From: Helichrysum umbraculigerum
Taxonomy: Eukaryota; Streptophyta; Magnoliopsida; Asterales; Asteraceae
DNA: 64,000 nucleotides
Direction of reading: 5' to 3'
Assembly: GCA_949592205.1 (NCBI GenBank)
Contig: CATIUR010000001.1
Coordinates: 73,939,059-74,003,058 of the forward strand
Shown here: positions 1 to 12,475 of the stretch, piece by piece
How the letters are laid out: each line of letters starts with the position of its first letter
Position numbering within the stretch: the first letter of the stretch is position 1
Notes under the pieces: generated by a model
Database searches by the model: none
Told to the model about the DNA's origin: nothing
Seen by the model: the letters and a program-made list of their open reading frames with translations, nothing else
Program-made: the position numbers and the translations under genes

Positions 1-3000
1 AAGTTTTGCCCACTGCAATATTGTTGAAAAAGACATTTAGATGTGTTTGGTTTGTAGTATTCCATGTAATTCGATAGAATTAAAATCAAAATTCTATTAT
101 GTAAGGGTGTTTGGTTAAAAAATGAATTGAATTGGGCTTCACTGAATTTTACCGTTATAGGAATTCACATTCCTTGAAACTACAAATCTATCAAAAACAT
201 TCCGTGAACCAAACACACCCTTAGACTTTAGATGTCACCTATATATTATGGATTAATTATAATCACAGCATCATTGAAAGTTTTAATATACATATATTTC
301 CAGTGTTAAAAATCGACCGAGTCTCAAATACCAAACATAGAGTTCACATTATATATAGCTACGTAAAAGTCAAGGTCATACTGCTTTTTGTAAGAACTGT
401 ATGGGGTTAAATCCATCTTTCTCGTAGACTTTGCAAGCGATTTCATGTGTAATGTCATATAAAGCCTTCATGGTTGACTTCATATAGTATGGCAGTTCTT
501 GTATAGATTTGACATCCCACCTACATATGTTTAAGGTACTATTTCATGAAAGAATATGGGGAATACAAATGATCAAATAGTTTTTGTGTTATGTATACCT
601 TTTGAAGGCTTTTGTGAATATGATTAGCTCATTCACCGTGCCATAAATATCAAATATGTCATCTACAATGTAAATGAGGGAAACAATCTTTGTGAGATCA
701 ACTCGCTGCTGTGAGAAAATAGGATTTGGTAGGGCAACCATGGGCCAAATATACCACTTTTGGGGTTCATTCCTAGCTCGACATAAATCTTGCATGAACC
801 CTACATCCTTCCACCACCTATAAAATTAGAGAAGTTTTAACTAATTATCACTTCCTTGTGAATTTGATGGACATAGGGATCCAAGGACACGTATGTACAT
901 ACATCTATGCACATGCATACATCATCAACGTTATATACACTGTTATCATCACATGAAACCGATATCACGTTTTACAAATTCAATACATGTACTCTCTTCA
1001 TCCGAAAATAAATGTCTCAAGCACATAGTTTTAGTTAAAATACATAGATTTCACATTTTAGTAGTCAAATGTCTATTTTACCTTTTGCTATATGCATAGA
1101 CTTTTATGAAAAGTTGTTATTTAAGAGTAAAAAGGTAAAGTAGATTATCTAATATTAGAAGTATTGTCCAAGAGTACGTCATGTCTATTTTACCCTTTTC
1201 ACCTCATTATTTTCTAGCACTAAAAGTATTGTCCAAGATTTGTAATAATGCATGTATCTATGTATATATAGCCTCTCATTGAACCTTAATATTAGAGGAT
1301 TCTAATCATTAAATGTATGCATATATCAGGTTCCATTGTAAACATAAGATTTTTTATTATTCGTACCTTGAGATTTGATTTAGTTCCATTGTGCGCATGG
1401 GTCGCAATATCTTACACTCCAGTTCTGCTAATTCTTTCATGATTGTCGTATCGAAGCATTTGGAGATCTTCATTAAACTGCAGGTGGTTAAACTTTTTCG
1501 TTGAGGATATTCGAGTGTATGTATAATCATTCTAGTTACATCTTCATCATCTTCCAGAGATCTTTTTGTTTCCTCTAGCATGTGGCTGCTAAACTTTACA
1601 GCTTCATTGAGTATGTCTTCACCTTTAATGCCCAACTGTGAAGCTTCATATAATTCCATCAAGCCTATGATGTCATTTTTTAATTGTTCCTCAAAGTTGC
1701 CATTCTTTCTGATAAATGACTTGAAAACATCTGAGATGTTGACACACTTTATGAATATCATATCCAAAAGAAAGTTGAAAAAGTATACCAAGATAGTTAA
1801 CTAAAGAAATTTTGGCTGCATCAAGTCCCTATAGCAGCAACACGACATGTGAGTATTTGCCATATACAAGAATACTCGCTGTTTCAAATTCAAGCAATCT
1901 ATGATATGATTAAGCATAAGCTTTTGTTGTTCAACATCTTACAAGATAAATAGAGAGGACCTATCTGTCCTACTCATACGCATTACACCTACACCAAATC
2001 TGCTTATATCTTTCACACAACCTATAATTCAAGATTTTTGCCTTGATCTATCAGGATGCCTAGTAAATTTGGATGGTGGATCATTTGGATCTTGTGGCAT
2101 GTCATAAAAATGGACAAAAGTTGAAAGTACAATGGGAACATGTGACCAATAATAAAATGAAGCTTATCTAACAAGGGAAAAAACTGAATCTTCTTTGTAT
2201 TTTTGGTTAAAGATGTAGTTCGGTAACAAACTTTCACTTTAGTACCGAGTTAGGTAACAAATCCGTTCTATTACGAATGTAGGTAGTGGACTTCAAATTT
2301 TGAGTCGAGTTAGATAATATGTATCACTTGGCATTATTATAATTTGCTTTACGTGGCATTACGGTAATATGCCAGGTAATACAGATTACCTAACTCAACA
2401 CATAAGTTGAAAGTTCGCTACCTCAATTAATTATAAAATAGGTTCGTTACCTAACTTGGTACAACATTGAAAGTTCATCGCCGATCTGCAACTGTAACTC
2501 TTTTTTTTTTTTTTTTTTTTGACAATTAACCCATTAGAGAATCAAGAAGAAGAGCTTGAAGTGCTTAGTAACCTGCGGACACGTGAAAGCCATTCTGTCG
2601 TAAGATTCGAAAACATAGGGAGACCTCGTAGAGATTCCATCGCTCACAGAAATTTTTGTTAATAAATTGTATGTGACGTCGTTCCAGAATTAGCTTGATC
2701 TCGTCTTCGAAGTGATAATCAAGTCCTATTTGTTGAAGAACGTCAAGCATGAGCAAATCATCAACTTTGACATCATCCACATTGGTTATCAATTCCCGAA
2801 CAAGTTGTACCGATCTTTCATGTTTTAGCACGATTTGGTCTGGCATAAACTGTAGTTTGGCATAAAATTGTCATATAGAATAGCAAGTACTATAGGTAAT
2901 TAAAAACCTTAAAAATTTGGATTTGATGTGTTACATCATAAGCTGGCATTAAAGAATATAATATCATGAGCAATCGAAAACAAACAATCGAGTACCTCTC

Positions 3001-3262
3001 GTTTAGTACTACTGCTTATGTGCGAGCATAAGCATTCAGTTCCTTTGAGAGTGTTTGAAAGCTGTTTGATTTGACCTGATATAGAACGTATAGAAAGTGT
3101 ACCGCATTTTAAGAATTGTGGAATATTTTTATGATAACATGAAGCATTTGCTGACCAACGATATTGAGCTGCCATTGGAGAGATGATAAAAAACTTTTGT
3201 GTGCTTGGTCCTACTTTTATATTGGTTTTAGTCACGAGACATGAGAGTAATAAAAAAGACAA
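1..3262 (-). CDS. Terpene synthase, exons 1-5 and first bases of exon 6 (partial)
   Basis: A class I terpene synthase, which ionises a prenyl diphosphate to make a mono- or sesquiterpene. Exons on the minus strand: 3262-2996 (weakest), 2849-2573 (277 bp), 1730-1367 (364 bp), 817-599 (219 bp), 520-382 (139 bp) and 12-1 (continues off the window). All introns are GT/AG and the frame stays open across every junction. The 219- and 139-bp exons match the usual fourth and fifth exon sizes of plant terpene synthases. Exon 2 holds GLDYHFEDEI and LYEVSLCFRILRQ; exon 3 YEASQLGIKGEDIL; exon 4 RWWKDVGF, WYIWPM and the Mg-binding DDIFD (codons at 663-649). The RR(x)8W motif is not recognisable in exon 1 (RWSAN is the nearest). 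With WYIWPM this suggests a TPS-g or TPS-b enzyme, perhaps linalool/nerolidol type. The NSE/DTE motif would lie off the window. No stop or frameshift seen; expression unknown. Confidence 0.85.
43..223. mobile_element. MITE-like element in terpene synthase intron 5
   Basis: The left end reads TGTGTTTGGTTTGTAG and the right end is its approximate reverse complement, GAACCAAACACACCC. The roughly 180 bp between them is AT-rich and non-coding, with an internal partial copy (GGGTGTTTGGTT at about 106). This matches the layout of a short non-autonomous DNA transposon. I could not settle the target duplication, so the superfamily is open. Confidence 0.5.
2219..2480. mobile_element. Foldback/MITE-like inverted repeat in intron 2
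   Basis: The arm at about 2219-2265 (AACTTTCACTTTAGTACC-type core followed by GAGTTAGGTAAC) returns in reverse complement at about 2441-2480 with a few mismatches. More GTTAGGTAA-type motifs lie inside. A run of about 20 T follows at 2500. This resembles a MITE with long terminal inverted repeats; no coding capacity is visible. Confidence 0.5.
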
Positions 3263-3424
3263 AATAAGAAATGTCTTTTAGCAGCAATCGTGTTTCACGT
3301 TATCGAAAGTATGGTCATGTCTTAAAGATAAAATATCGAGTAGAAATGATAATAATAATAACATAACATTACTACTAATAGTAGTAAACATAATAGTAAT
3401 AGTAATATAGTAGTAATAATAATA

Positions 3425-3530
3425 ATAGACTAGACTCGTCTATCCATCCTATTTCCAAATCTTCACGTCATAACGTCATACTCATCTATCCTACATCTAA
3501 ATTTCCACATCATACTCCCCCATCCTAATA
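3425..3530 (-). mobile_element. Degenerate LINE 3' end
   Basis: The stretch around 3473-3510 (CATACTCATCTA, CCTA, CTAAA, TTCCAC in order) aligns with the start of the better preserved LINE fragment at 5425. Like that copy, it sits beside a (TAA)n tract. Nothing translatable remains. It is probably an older, shorter copy of the same family. Confidence 0.45.
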
Positions 3531-3762
<232 letters not shown>

Positions 3763-3789
3763 CGCTATATATTATAATAGAGTGTGAAC

Positions 3790-3895
3790 TAGGTAGTCAT
3801 TTTATTTTTAGTAACCTATAAACTAATATCCACCATTAATAAATTAAAACTTTTAATTTAGACCATTGATCTTACTTTAATAAAATGACTACCTA
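3790..3895. mobile_element. 106-bp MITE with perfect 17-bp terminal inverted repeats
   Basis: It begins TAGGTAGTCATTTTATT and ends with the exact reverse complement, AATAAAATGACTACCTA. The interior is AT-rich and non-coding. If the outer TA is read as a target duplication, a Tc1/mariner (Stowaway-like) origin is possible. Confidence 0.7.
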
Positions 3896-4317
3896 AATAG
3901 TGGAGATGGGATGATCAAATGTCTAAACTACCCCTTTATTCTTATTTCAACAATCAATTAAATTTAATTTTTAATTATTTAAGGTAAATACAAATCAAGG
4001 TTTAATCTTATGCACATAATGATTGTCAAATAATTCATCATTTATAAATTCGAATCCGAATAGATTTTTTAACTTTTTTATTTTATATATGCACTATGTA
4101 TTGTTAAATTGCTAATAGTAGTTTTAATTTTTCATTTTTAATTTATTTTTCTCCGATCATCAAATGTATTTTCACCTATTAATTATAAATTTTCAGGTTT
4201 CGTGAATGTACACGAGATGTTCGACTAAATGTCTCTAAGGATTTCAATGGTTCTATCCCAAATGTAAGATTTATAATTTTAATTTGGTTAGTTGTTCATT
4301 TTTTTTTATAAATCTCA
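3896..4317. other. AT-rich spacer, no gene seen
   Basis: No open frame of interest, RNA gene or clear repeat was recognised here. Confidence 0.6.
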
Positions 4318-4480
4318 GACCCCACATATGTGACCTATAGGTCACGGGTTCAAATCCGTGCCTTGGCATATGTAGGTGATTTGTGGACATGTGATTTGTA
4401 TGGCGTTGATACTCGCCTTGCGGGGTGGGGCGGACACGTATCATTAAAATATGGTACAGGATTCGAGGGTACCCTCCAAA
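4318..4480 (+). mobile_element. Au-like SINE 5' fragment
   Basis: The segment GACCTATAGGTCACGGG followed by TTCAAATCCGTG contains a Pol III B-box (GGTTCAAATCC at 4347-4357). It closely recalls the 5' half of the plant Au SINE family, as remembered. No convincing A-box or poly-T end was found, so it is probably a fragment. Confidence 0.4.
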
Positions 4481-5310
4481 TTACCTTTTTTCCAAATTTA
4501 TTATTTACATTAAATTTTTTCCTAAAAAAAATATTTTACACTTAGAGTCGATAAAGTTCGGATAGATATTTGTTTCTTTTTTCTTTTCTTTTTTTGTTAT
4601 ATTAACTTTAGTTCTGTTGCTTGGTTGGATTTAATAAAATAACGGTGATATTGCAGTGTACTCTTTGAATTTTAACTCCATGGAAAGAGTTCTTTTTCTC
4701 TTTCTATCTTTTTTTTGTGAATAATGAGCTTTGTTATATATACGACTAGCCCTATTATCACAACAATCCAAATTATAATGGCAACTTTCTAAAAAGAAAA
4801 AATAACTCTAATATACCAAATAACTCGATAATAAAAACGTAAAAAGCCCTTGCACAATAAAAAGTTGCATTTTAACTATTGTTAAGAAAAAATGAAACAT
4901 TAGTTTATTTTAAATATGAGTGTATGATCCGTGAAGAAAATCACAATATTGTCATGACGAATCATTTTATGATAATTTTTTAACCAAATACAATATACAA
5001 CTCATTTACTGTGCAAAAATCATCTTATATTACGTATCAACTTTTTAGTATTAAATGTTTCTCTTTATCACATAAAGGGTTTATAATAAAACCATCATTT
5101 TTGTGGTAAGAAAAAATTAAGATACCTTACATTAATGAAATAAAAGATAAAAATTTGAGTACCTAAATATTATTTTACTATCATTGAGATATACAATATG
5201 TACAGTACTATTATTAACAAATAAACAATATTTCGATTACTTTAATTTAATCATATTTAATAAATTTAAGACATGTACGTCTTTCTTTCCAATTAAAAAC
5301 ATTTATACAA
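4481..5310. other. AT-rich spacer, no gene seen
   Basis: Only short chance frames occur. I see no promoter, RNA gene or terminal inverted repeats. Confidence 0.55.
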
Positions 5311-5424
<114 letters not shown>

Positions 5425-5622
5425 CTAGACGCCATACTCATCTACCCTAACTCTAACTCTCCACGCGTTCCTATCAGAGGTCATGCCCTCAGACAAAGCT
5501 AGCTCTTTGAGGTCGAACTTCACTCTATCTTCCCACCTAAGTTTTGGTCTACCCCTCTTTCTTATTCCATCAACCGAGATGGCTTCTACTCTCCTAACAA
5601 GAAGCGAACTTATGACATCCAA
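5425..5622 (-). pseudogene. C-terminal fragment of a LINE (RTE-type) reverse transcriptase
   Basis: The 65-residue minus-strand frame reads RRVEAISVDGIRKRGRPKLR, WEDRVKFDLKEL and MTSDRNAWRVRVRVDE. This is the terminal signature (RGRPKxxWEDxVxxDL, then DRxxWR) of plant RTE-like LINE polyproteins. The endonuclease and polymerase domains are absent, so the copy is severely 5'-truncated, as usual for LINE insertions. The stop lies next to the (TAA)n tail. Confidence 0.8.
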
Positions 5623-6315
5623 TTTTAAAACTGAAGTCTAATTAACTAATCAGAATTCAGTATTATTTTATTAGTATTTAATTTAATTTATTATTAATTT
5701 ATATATTGTTTATATAAAATAATTAAAATAAGTTAGTACATGTCACGATTTGTTAAATAATAATTCCTTTTTTAGCATGAAACCTTTGCTGCGTACACCA
5801 AGAAGATAAGTAGTTATTGATCAAGACTCTAATACTATTTTTGATTAATTAATTATTGGTTAAAACGTTTTTCTATAGTTTACGTACGTACAAAACCTCC
5901 ATATATAACAACAATAAGCAGAAGAATATTATTTGCAATCAATTCCAACATTAGTTATAAAGCAATAGTAAGTTCTCCATTTTCTTAAATGTAGTCTAAT
6001 GTTCTTCAAATCAATATTAAATTAAACTCTGGGTTCAAATTTGTTTCTTTAATTGTTAACTTATGTGTTTATATGATAAACATTGTATTGTATTTAGGTG
6101 GTTCTATACTGATGTTGATTTGAAGTAATCCGACGATATGGTTTCCTAATTAAATCAAATAATAAAATTTATAATTCAATGTTAACTCAGAGAAATATTG
6201 ATCTAATCTAATCTAATCTCATTTAAGGATATGGTTCTATAGCTTTAACCTATGAAAATTGAATTGTTATTGTTAATATAGTGCTTTCATTGGTTGAAAT
6301 TTAAAATAAGAAAAG
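5623..6315. other. AT-rich flank of the tandem array
   Basis: No gene seen. If the Helitron-type end at 6614 is real, this stretch may hold its 5' portion, but I could not pick a TC start with confidence. Confidence 0.5.
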
Positions 6316-6583
6316 TCAATTTAATTTTAATGTGCTTACATTTGCATCTTTAATTTTAGATGACTATTTATTCTCTCCATGCCACCCTATACGTCCCCAA
6401 TTAACTATTCCCTTCTAGAATATTTTTGATTACAAACTAATAGATATTTAATACACATACTACCTTGAATAACTTAGTTACAAACCACATTGCATATTTA
6501 TAGAATTTAGATAAAAAGTTATTGTTTAATCATATACTCCGTAAATTATTTGCATAACTAAAAATCAAATGAAAATTAAATGG

Positions 6584-6614
6584 CCCGTGTATATACACGG
6601 GTTTGAGACCTAGT
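6584..6614 (+). mobile_element. Helitron-type 3' terminus (unit 1 copy)
   Basis: A perfect 18-bp palindrome, CCCGTGTATATACACGGG (6584-6601), is followed by TTTGAGAC and CTAGT (6610-6614), then T. Plant Helitrons end in a short hairpin about 10 bp before CTRR(T) and insert between A and T. The same end recurs in every unit (for example 9217-9247 in unit 2). No Rep/helicase sequence or 5' TC end was recognised, so only a terminus is claimed. Confidence 0.65.
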
Positions 6615-7165
6615 TGATAATATATTAATATTAGTTATAATTGTATAAGATGAGGGAAAAAGATCAAAAAGTAAACCCAATTGCGGATAGTTAACTTGAT
6701 CGAAGATGATGAGCCGTAAAAGTTAAGACGAAGAAATTACGAAATATAGTCAATAGGTTTTGATTGGGTGAGAAGGGTAGATAAGTCATATAAATTTAAA
6801 TTGAATATTAAATTAGAGTTGTGTTTATTAAAATTATTTAATTATTACTTAAAATGATATTTGGGTATAGATGAGAATTTAGAATGTTTTAAAGGATATT
6901 GACGTAATTTTAAATTTTAAAAGGACATTGACGTAATTTGGATAATTTTCAAGGATATAGATGAAATTGTCCCGATGATATTAAGGAGTTTAGTTGGGTA
7001 AATTTGTAATTTAGAGGTTTGAATAGGGGATACATGATATTTTCGACTGAGTTGATGAGTGGTTTGTGAATACTATTATTATTGCCATTGGTTGTGGTTG
7101 TGAGAAGCTCAATTGGATTAACGGACTTCATTGGTTGAAATAGGCCAACATTGAGCTAAAATAGG

Positions 7166-7166
<1 letters not shown>

Positions 7167-7237
<71 letters not shown>
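7167..7237. repeat. (TA)n microsatellite (unit 1 copy)
   Basis: About 35 TA dinucleotides lie between AATAGGC and CACTTTACAAAG. The tract is present in every unit but varies widely, from about 6 dinucleotides in unit 13 to over 45 in unit 11. Confidence 0.95.
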
Positions 7238-7240
<3 letters not shown>

Positions 7241-7384
7241 TTTACAAAGATCATTTTAGAAAACGCCTCATATACTATGACTATATCACCCCGCATATAC
7301 ATAGTACCATATAATCAATCCATGTAGTTAGCAACCTTATTTGTATTGCACTTGCATACATACATGTTATATTCTTTCATATTG

Positions 7385-7496
7385 ACCGGAGGTCCTTTTG
7401 AAAGCAGTCTCTCTACCCCCGGTAGAGTTATGAATGTCTACATCACACCTCCCCCATACCCCGCCTATGACGGGATTGGGTATTCTTGTTGTTATA
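7385..7496 (+). mobile_element. SINE-like 3' end with (TTG)n tail (unit 1 copy)
   Basis: The order CTCTCTACCCCCGGTAGAG, CCTCCCCCATACCCCGCC, GACGGGATTGGGTATT and TTG repeats matches the 3' part of a widespread plant SINE-type repeat ending in TTG triplets, as remembered. No Pol III boxes are present, so it is truncated at its 5' side. In units 2-14 the tail is a cleaner (TTG)4. The 102-codon frame crossing it is not a gene. Confidence 0.5.
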
Positions 7497-7940
7497 TAAG
7501 TCCGCTTCATATATTATATTTAAGATTATTTTATATTTGCACAAGAACGAGACACTACGAGAACTTTGAGAGACATCTATTTATTATTCATATCATGTAC
7601 TGCAAAATTTATATAATTAAATACAATAAAAAATATTTTAAAACTCATATTTGATTATAATCGATTAATAACATGGATTCAATTATCGAATTGTATTAAA
7701 TTCTCATTTTTTCTTTCAAGACCCGATGGAGTATACTGTTGTTCATAATTCTCAATCATATCTAGTTGGTTGATTTTGTAAAATTGTACTTTTCTAAAAT
7801 AAAATAAAAAACTGAATCTTTTTGTTCAGTTCTTCAATTATTATATTTTATAGCACTTTCAACTAGAAATCATGATTACAATTTGTAAAAGAAAAGTGGG
7901 ATAAGAGGTTAGGTTTAGAGGGTGGTGTGTTTAATTTAGA

Positions 7941-8732
7941 TAGGGGTGAGCACAAAAACCGTTTAACCGAACCATAACCAAATTAACCGCTAAACCGATC
8001 CGTTTTAACCGCTTAACCACACAAACCGACGGTTCGGTTATGTAAAATGAATTTAACTGCATGTGGTGGTTCGGTTACGGTTAATGTCCGTAACCGATCC
8101 ACCATTAACCGCCCCGCTTCAAACATTTAACTTATTGTTTTTATTAGATTAAATAAATATATTAATATATATTATTCTCATTCTTATTCTTATTGTGTCA
8201 AAAATTAAGAAATAGATACAATTTAATTTTTGTATTAATGATTTTGGACTTTTATTGTACTGCTTTGGACTTTTGTAATGGACCAAAAAGGTTTACAAAT
8301 AACTCCGTAATATATAACCACATACATGATCCCCGTTCAGCTGACATGCATTCATTCTTTTCACTTCTATCTATTTACATGTTGGTGTATCCCTTAAATT
8401 TAAATCCCAAATTTCATACTACTACACACTGCACCAACAATTCGTTTATATGATTATATCCCAGCTTGTTATTTAACACATCCATATGTCTTTTGCCCTT
8501 TTGAATATAAAAGGTAAACTCAGTACTTTTATTTTACATACGTTTAATTTTCAAAACTAACATTTGTTTAACCGCTTTAACCGAAAATATTAACCGAACC
8601 GTCAAAATTAACCGTTTAACGGATCCGCCAATTAACCGAACCTAACGGTTAACAATATCAATTAACCGTCATACTCGGTTCGGTTACGGTTAGTATCCAT
8701 AACCGCCCCAAACCGAACCGTGCACACCCCTA
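7941..8732 (+). mobile_element. Non-autonomous hAT element (unit 1 copy, 792 bp)
   Basis: The ends TAGGGGTGAGCAC and (reverse complement) TAGGGGTGTGCAC are near-perfect terminal inverted repeats. They are flanked by the identical 8-bp AATTTAGA (7933-7940 and 8733-8740), the hAT target-site size. Both subterminal regions are packed with AACCG/CGGTT motifs, as expected for hAT transposase binding. No transposase frame exists. Because the target duplication sits at the same place in every complete unit, the insertion predates amplification. Confidence 0.85.
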
Positions 8733-8947
8733 AATTTAGATAAGGGTATATATGTCAATTAGATTATTAGTTTATATTTTCATAAAAGTTTAAATTATTA
8801 AAATCATGAAATTTTAATTAAAAGGCTTATCTGGATATAAATGAGTATTTACACGGTTTCAAAGGATATTGGTATAATTTCAAGTTTTAGAAGGATATTG
8901 ACGTAATTTAAGTAGTTTGCAAAGATATAAACGAAATTCTCCCAATA

Positions 8948-9798
8948 TCAATTTAATTTTAATGTGCTTACATTTGCATCTTTAATTTTAGATGACTATT
9001 TATTCTCTCCATGCCACCCTATACGTCCCCAATTAACTACTCCCTTCTAGAATATTTTTGATTACAAACTAATAGATGTTTAATACACATACTACCTTGA
9101 ATAACTTAGTTACAAACCACATTGCATATTTATAGAATTTAGATAAAAAGTTATTGTTTAATCATATACTCCGTAAATTATTTGCATAACTAAAAAATCA
9201 AATGAAAATTAAATGGCCCGTGTATATACACGGGTTTGAGACCTAGTTGATAATATATTAATATTAGTTATAATTGTATAAGACGAGGGAAAAAGATCAA
9301 AAAGTAAACCCAATTGCGGATAGTTAACTTGATCGAAGATGATGAGCCGTAAAAGTTAAGACGAAGAAATTACGAAATATAGTCAATATGTTTTGATTGG
9401 GTGAGAAGGGTAGATAAGTCGTATAAATTTAAATTGAATATTAAATTAGAGTTGTGTTTATTAAAATTATTTAATTATTACTTAAAATGATATTTGGATA
9501 TAGATGAGAATTTAGAATGTTTTAAAGGATATTGACGTAATTTTAAATTTTAAAAGGACATTGACGTAATTTGGATAATTTTCAAGGATATAGATGAAAT
9601 TGTCCTGATGATATTAAGGAGTTTAGTTGGGTAAATTTGTAATTTAGAGGTTTGAATAGGGGATACATGATATTTTCGACTGAGTTAATGAGTGGTTTGT
9701 GAATACTATTATTATTGCCATTGGTTGTGGTTGTGAGAAGCTCAATTGGATTAACGGACTTCATTGGTTGAAATAGGCCAACATTGAGCTAAAATAGG

Positions 9799-9855
<57 letters not shown>

Positions 9856-11543
9856 TTTACAAAGATCATTTTAGAAAACGCCGCATATACTATGACTATA
9901 TCACCCCGCATATACATAGTACCATATAATCAATCCATGTAGTTTGCAACCTTATTTGTATTGCACTTGCATACATACATGTTATATTCTTTCATATTGA
10001 CCGGAGGTCCTTTTGAAAGCAGTCTCTCTACCCCCGGTAGAGTTATGAATGTCTACATCACACCTCCCCCATACCCCGCCTATGACGGGATTGGGTATTG
10101 TTGTTGTTGTATAAGTCCGCTTCATATATTATATTTAAGATTATTTTATATTTGCACAAGAACGAGACACTACGAGAACTTTGAGAGACTTCTATTTATT
10201 ATTCATATCATGTACTGCAAAATTTATATAATTAAATACAATAAAAAATATTTTAAAACTCATATTTGATTATAATCGATTAATAACATGGATTCAATTA
10301 TCGAATTGTATTAAATTCTCATTTTTTCTTTCAAGACCCGATGGAGTATACTGTTGTTCATAATTCTCAATCATATCTAGTTGGTTGATTTTGTAAAATT
10401 GTACTTTTCTAAAATAAAATAAATAACTGAATCTTTTTGTTCAGTTCTTCAATTATTATATTTTACAGCACTTTCAACTAGAAATCATGATTACAATTTG
10501 TAAAAGAAAAGTGGGATAAGAGGTTAGGTTTAGAGGGTGGTGTGTTTAATTTAGATAGGGGTGAGCACAAAAACCGTTTAACCGAACCATAACCAAATTA
10601 ACCGCTAAACCGATCCGTTTTAACCGCTTAACCACACAAACCGACGGTTCGGTTATGTAAAATGAATTTAACTGCATGTGGTGGTTCGGTTACGGTTAAT
10701 GTCCGTAACCGATCCACCATTAACCGCCCCGCTTCAAACATTTAACTTATTGTTTTTATTAGATTAAATAAATATATTAATATATATTATTCTCATTTTT
10801 ATTCTTATTGTGTCAAAAATTAAGAAATAGATACAATTTAATTTTTGTATTAATGATTTTGGACTTTTATTGTACTGCTTTGGACTTTTGATAAATAACT
10901 CCGTAATATATAACCACATACATGATCCCCGTTCAGCTGACATGCATTCATTCTTTTCACTTCTATCTATTTACATGTTGGTGTATCCCTTAAATTTAAA
11001 TCCCAAATTTCATACTACTACACACTGCACCAACAATTCGTTTATATGATTATATCCCAGCCTGTTATTTAACACATCCATATGTCTTTTGCCCTTTTGA
11101 ATATAAAAGGTAAACTCAGTACTTTTATTTTACATACGTTTAATTTTCAAAACTAACATTTGTTTAACCGCTTTAACCGAAAATATTAACCGAACCGTCA
11201 AAATTAACCGTTTAACCGATCCGCCAATTAACCGAACCTAACGGTTAACAATATCAATTAACCGTCATACTCGGTTCGGTTACGGTTAGTATCCATAACC
11301 GCCCCAAACCGAACCGTGCACACCCCTAAATTTAGATAAGGGTATATATGTCAATTAGATTATTAGTTTATATTTTCATAAAAGTTTAAATTATTAAAAT
11401 CATGAAATTTTAATTAAAAGGCTTATCTGGATATAAATGAGTATTTACACGGTTTCAAAGGATATTGGTGTAATTTCAAGTTTTAGAAGGATATTGACGT
11501 AATTTAAGTAGTTTGCAAAGATATAAACGAAATTCTCCCAATA
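8948..11543 (+). repeat. Array unit 2
   Basis: It has a private ~20-bp deletion inside the hAT element near 10889, where GGACTTTTG joins directly to ATAAATAACTCC. The hAT element spans 10556-11328. Confidence 0.95.
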
Positions 11544-12394
11544 TCAATTTAATTTTAATGTGCTTACATTTGCATCTTTAATTTTAGATGACTATTTATT
11601 CTCTCCATGCCACCCTATACGTCCCCAATTAACTACTCCCTTCTAGAATATTTTTGATTACAAACTAATAGATGTTTAATACACATACTACCTTGAATAA
11701 CTTAGTTACAAACCACATTGCATATTTATAGAATTTAGATAAAAAGTTATTGTTTAATCATATACTCCGTAAATTATTTGCATAACTAAAAAATCAAATG
11801 AAAATTAAATGGCCCGTGTATATACACGGGTTTGAGACCTAGTTGATAATATATTAATATTAGTTATAATTGTATAAGACGAGGGAAAAAGATCAAAAAG
11901 TAAACCCAATTGCGGATAGTTAACTTGATCGAAGATGATGAGCCGTAAAAGTTAAGACGAAGAAATTACGAAATATAGTCAATATGTTTTGATTGGGTGA
12001 GAAGGGTAGATAAGTCGTATAAATTTAAATTGAATATTAAATTAGAGTTGTGTTTATTAAAATTATTTAATTATTACTTAAAATGATATTTGGATATAGA
12101 TGAGAATTTAGAATGTTTTAAAGGATATTGACGTAATTTTAAATTTTAAAAGGACATTGACGTAATTTGGATAATTTTCAAGGATATAGATGAAATTGTC
12201 CCGATGATATTAAGGAGTTTAGTTGGGTAAATTTGTAATTTAGAGGTTTGAATAGGGGATACATGATATTTTTGACTGAGTTAATGAGTGGTTTGTGAAT
12301 ACTATTATTATTGCCATTGGTTGTGGTTGTGAGAAGCTCAATTGGATTAACGGACTTCATTGGTTGAAATAGGCCAACATTGAGCTAAAATAGG

Positions 12395-12475
<81 letters not shown>

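Larger units (their letters stand above)
6316..8947 (+). repeat. Array unit 1
   Basis: Left edge of the array: the bases before 6316 (AATAAGAAAAG) are not array sequence. It carries more private changes than the inner units, for example a broken TTG run in the SINE-like part (about 7492) and GGTATAATTTC rather than GGTGTAATTTC near 8873. The hAT element is complete. Confidence 0.95.

Noticed and set aside
8560..8732. AACCG-rich blocks as possible telomere-like repeats
   Set aside because: They are irregular and occur at both ends of a hAT element, fitting subterminal transposase sites.
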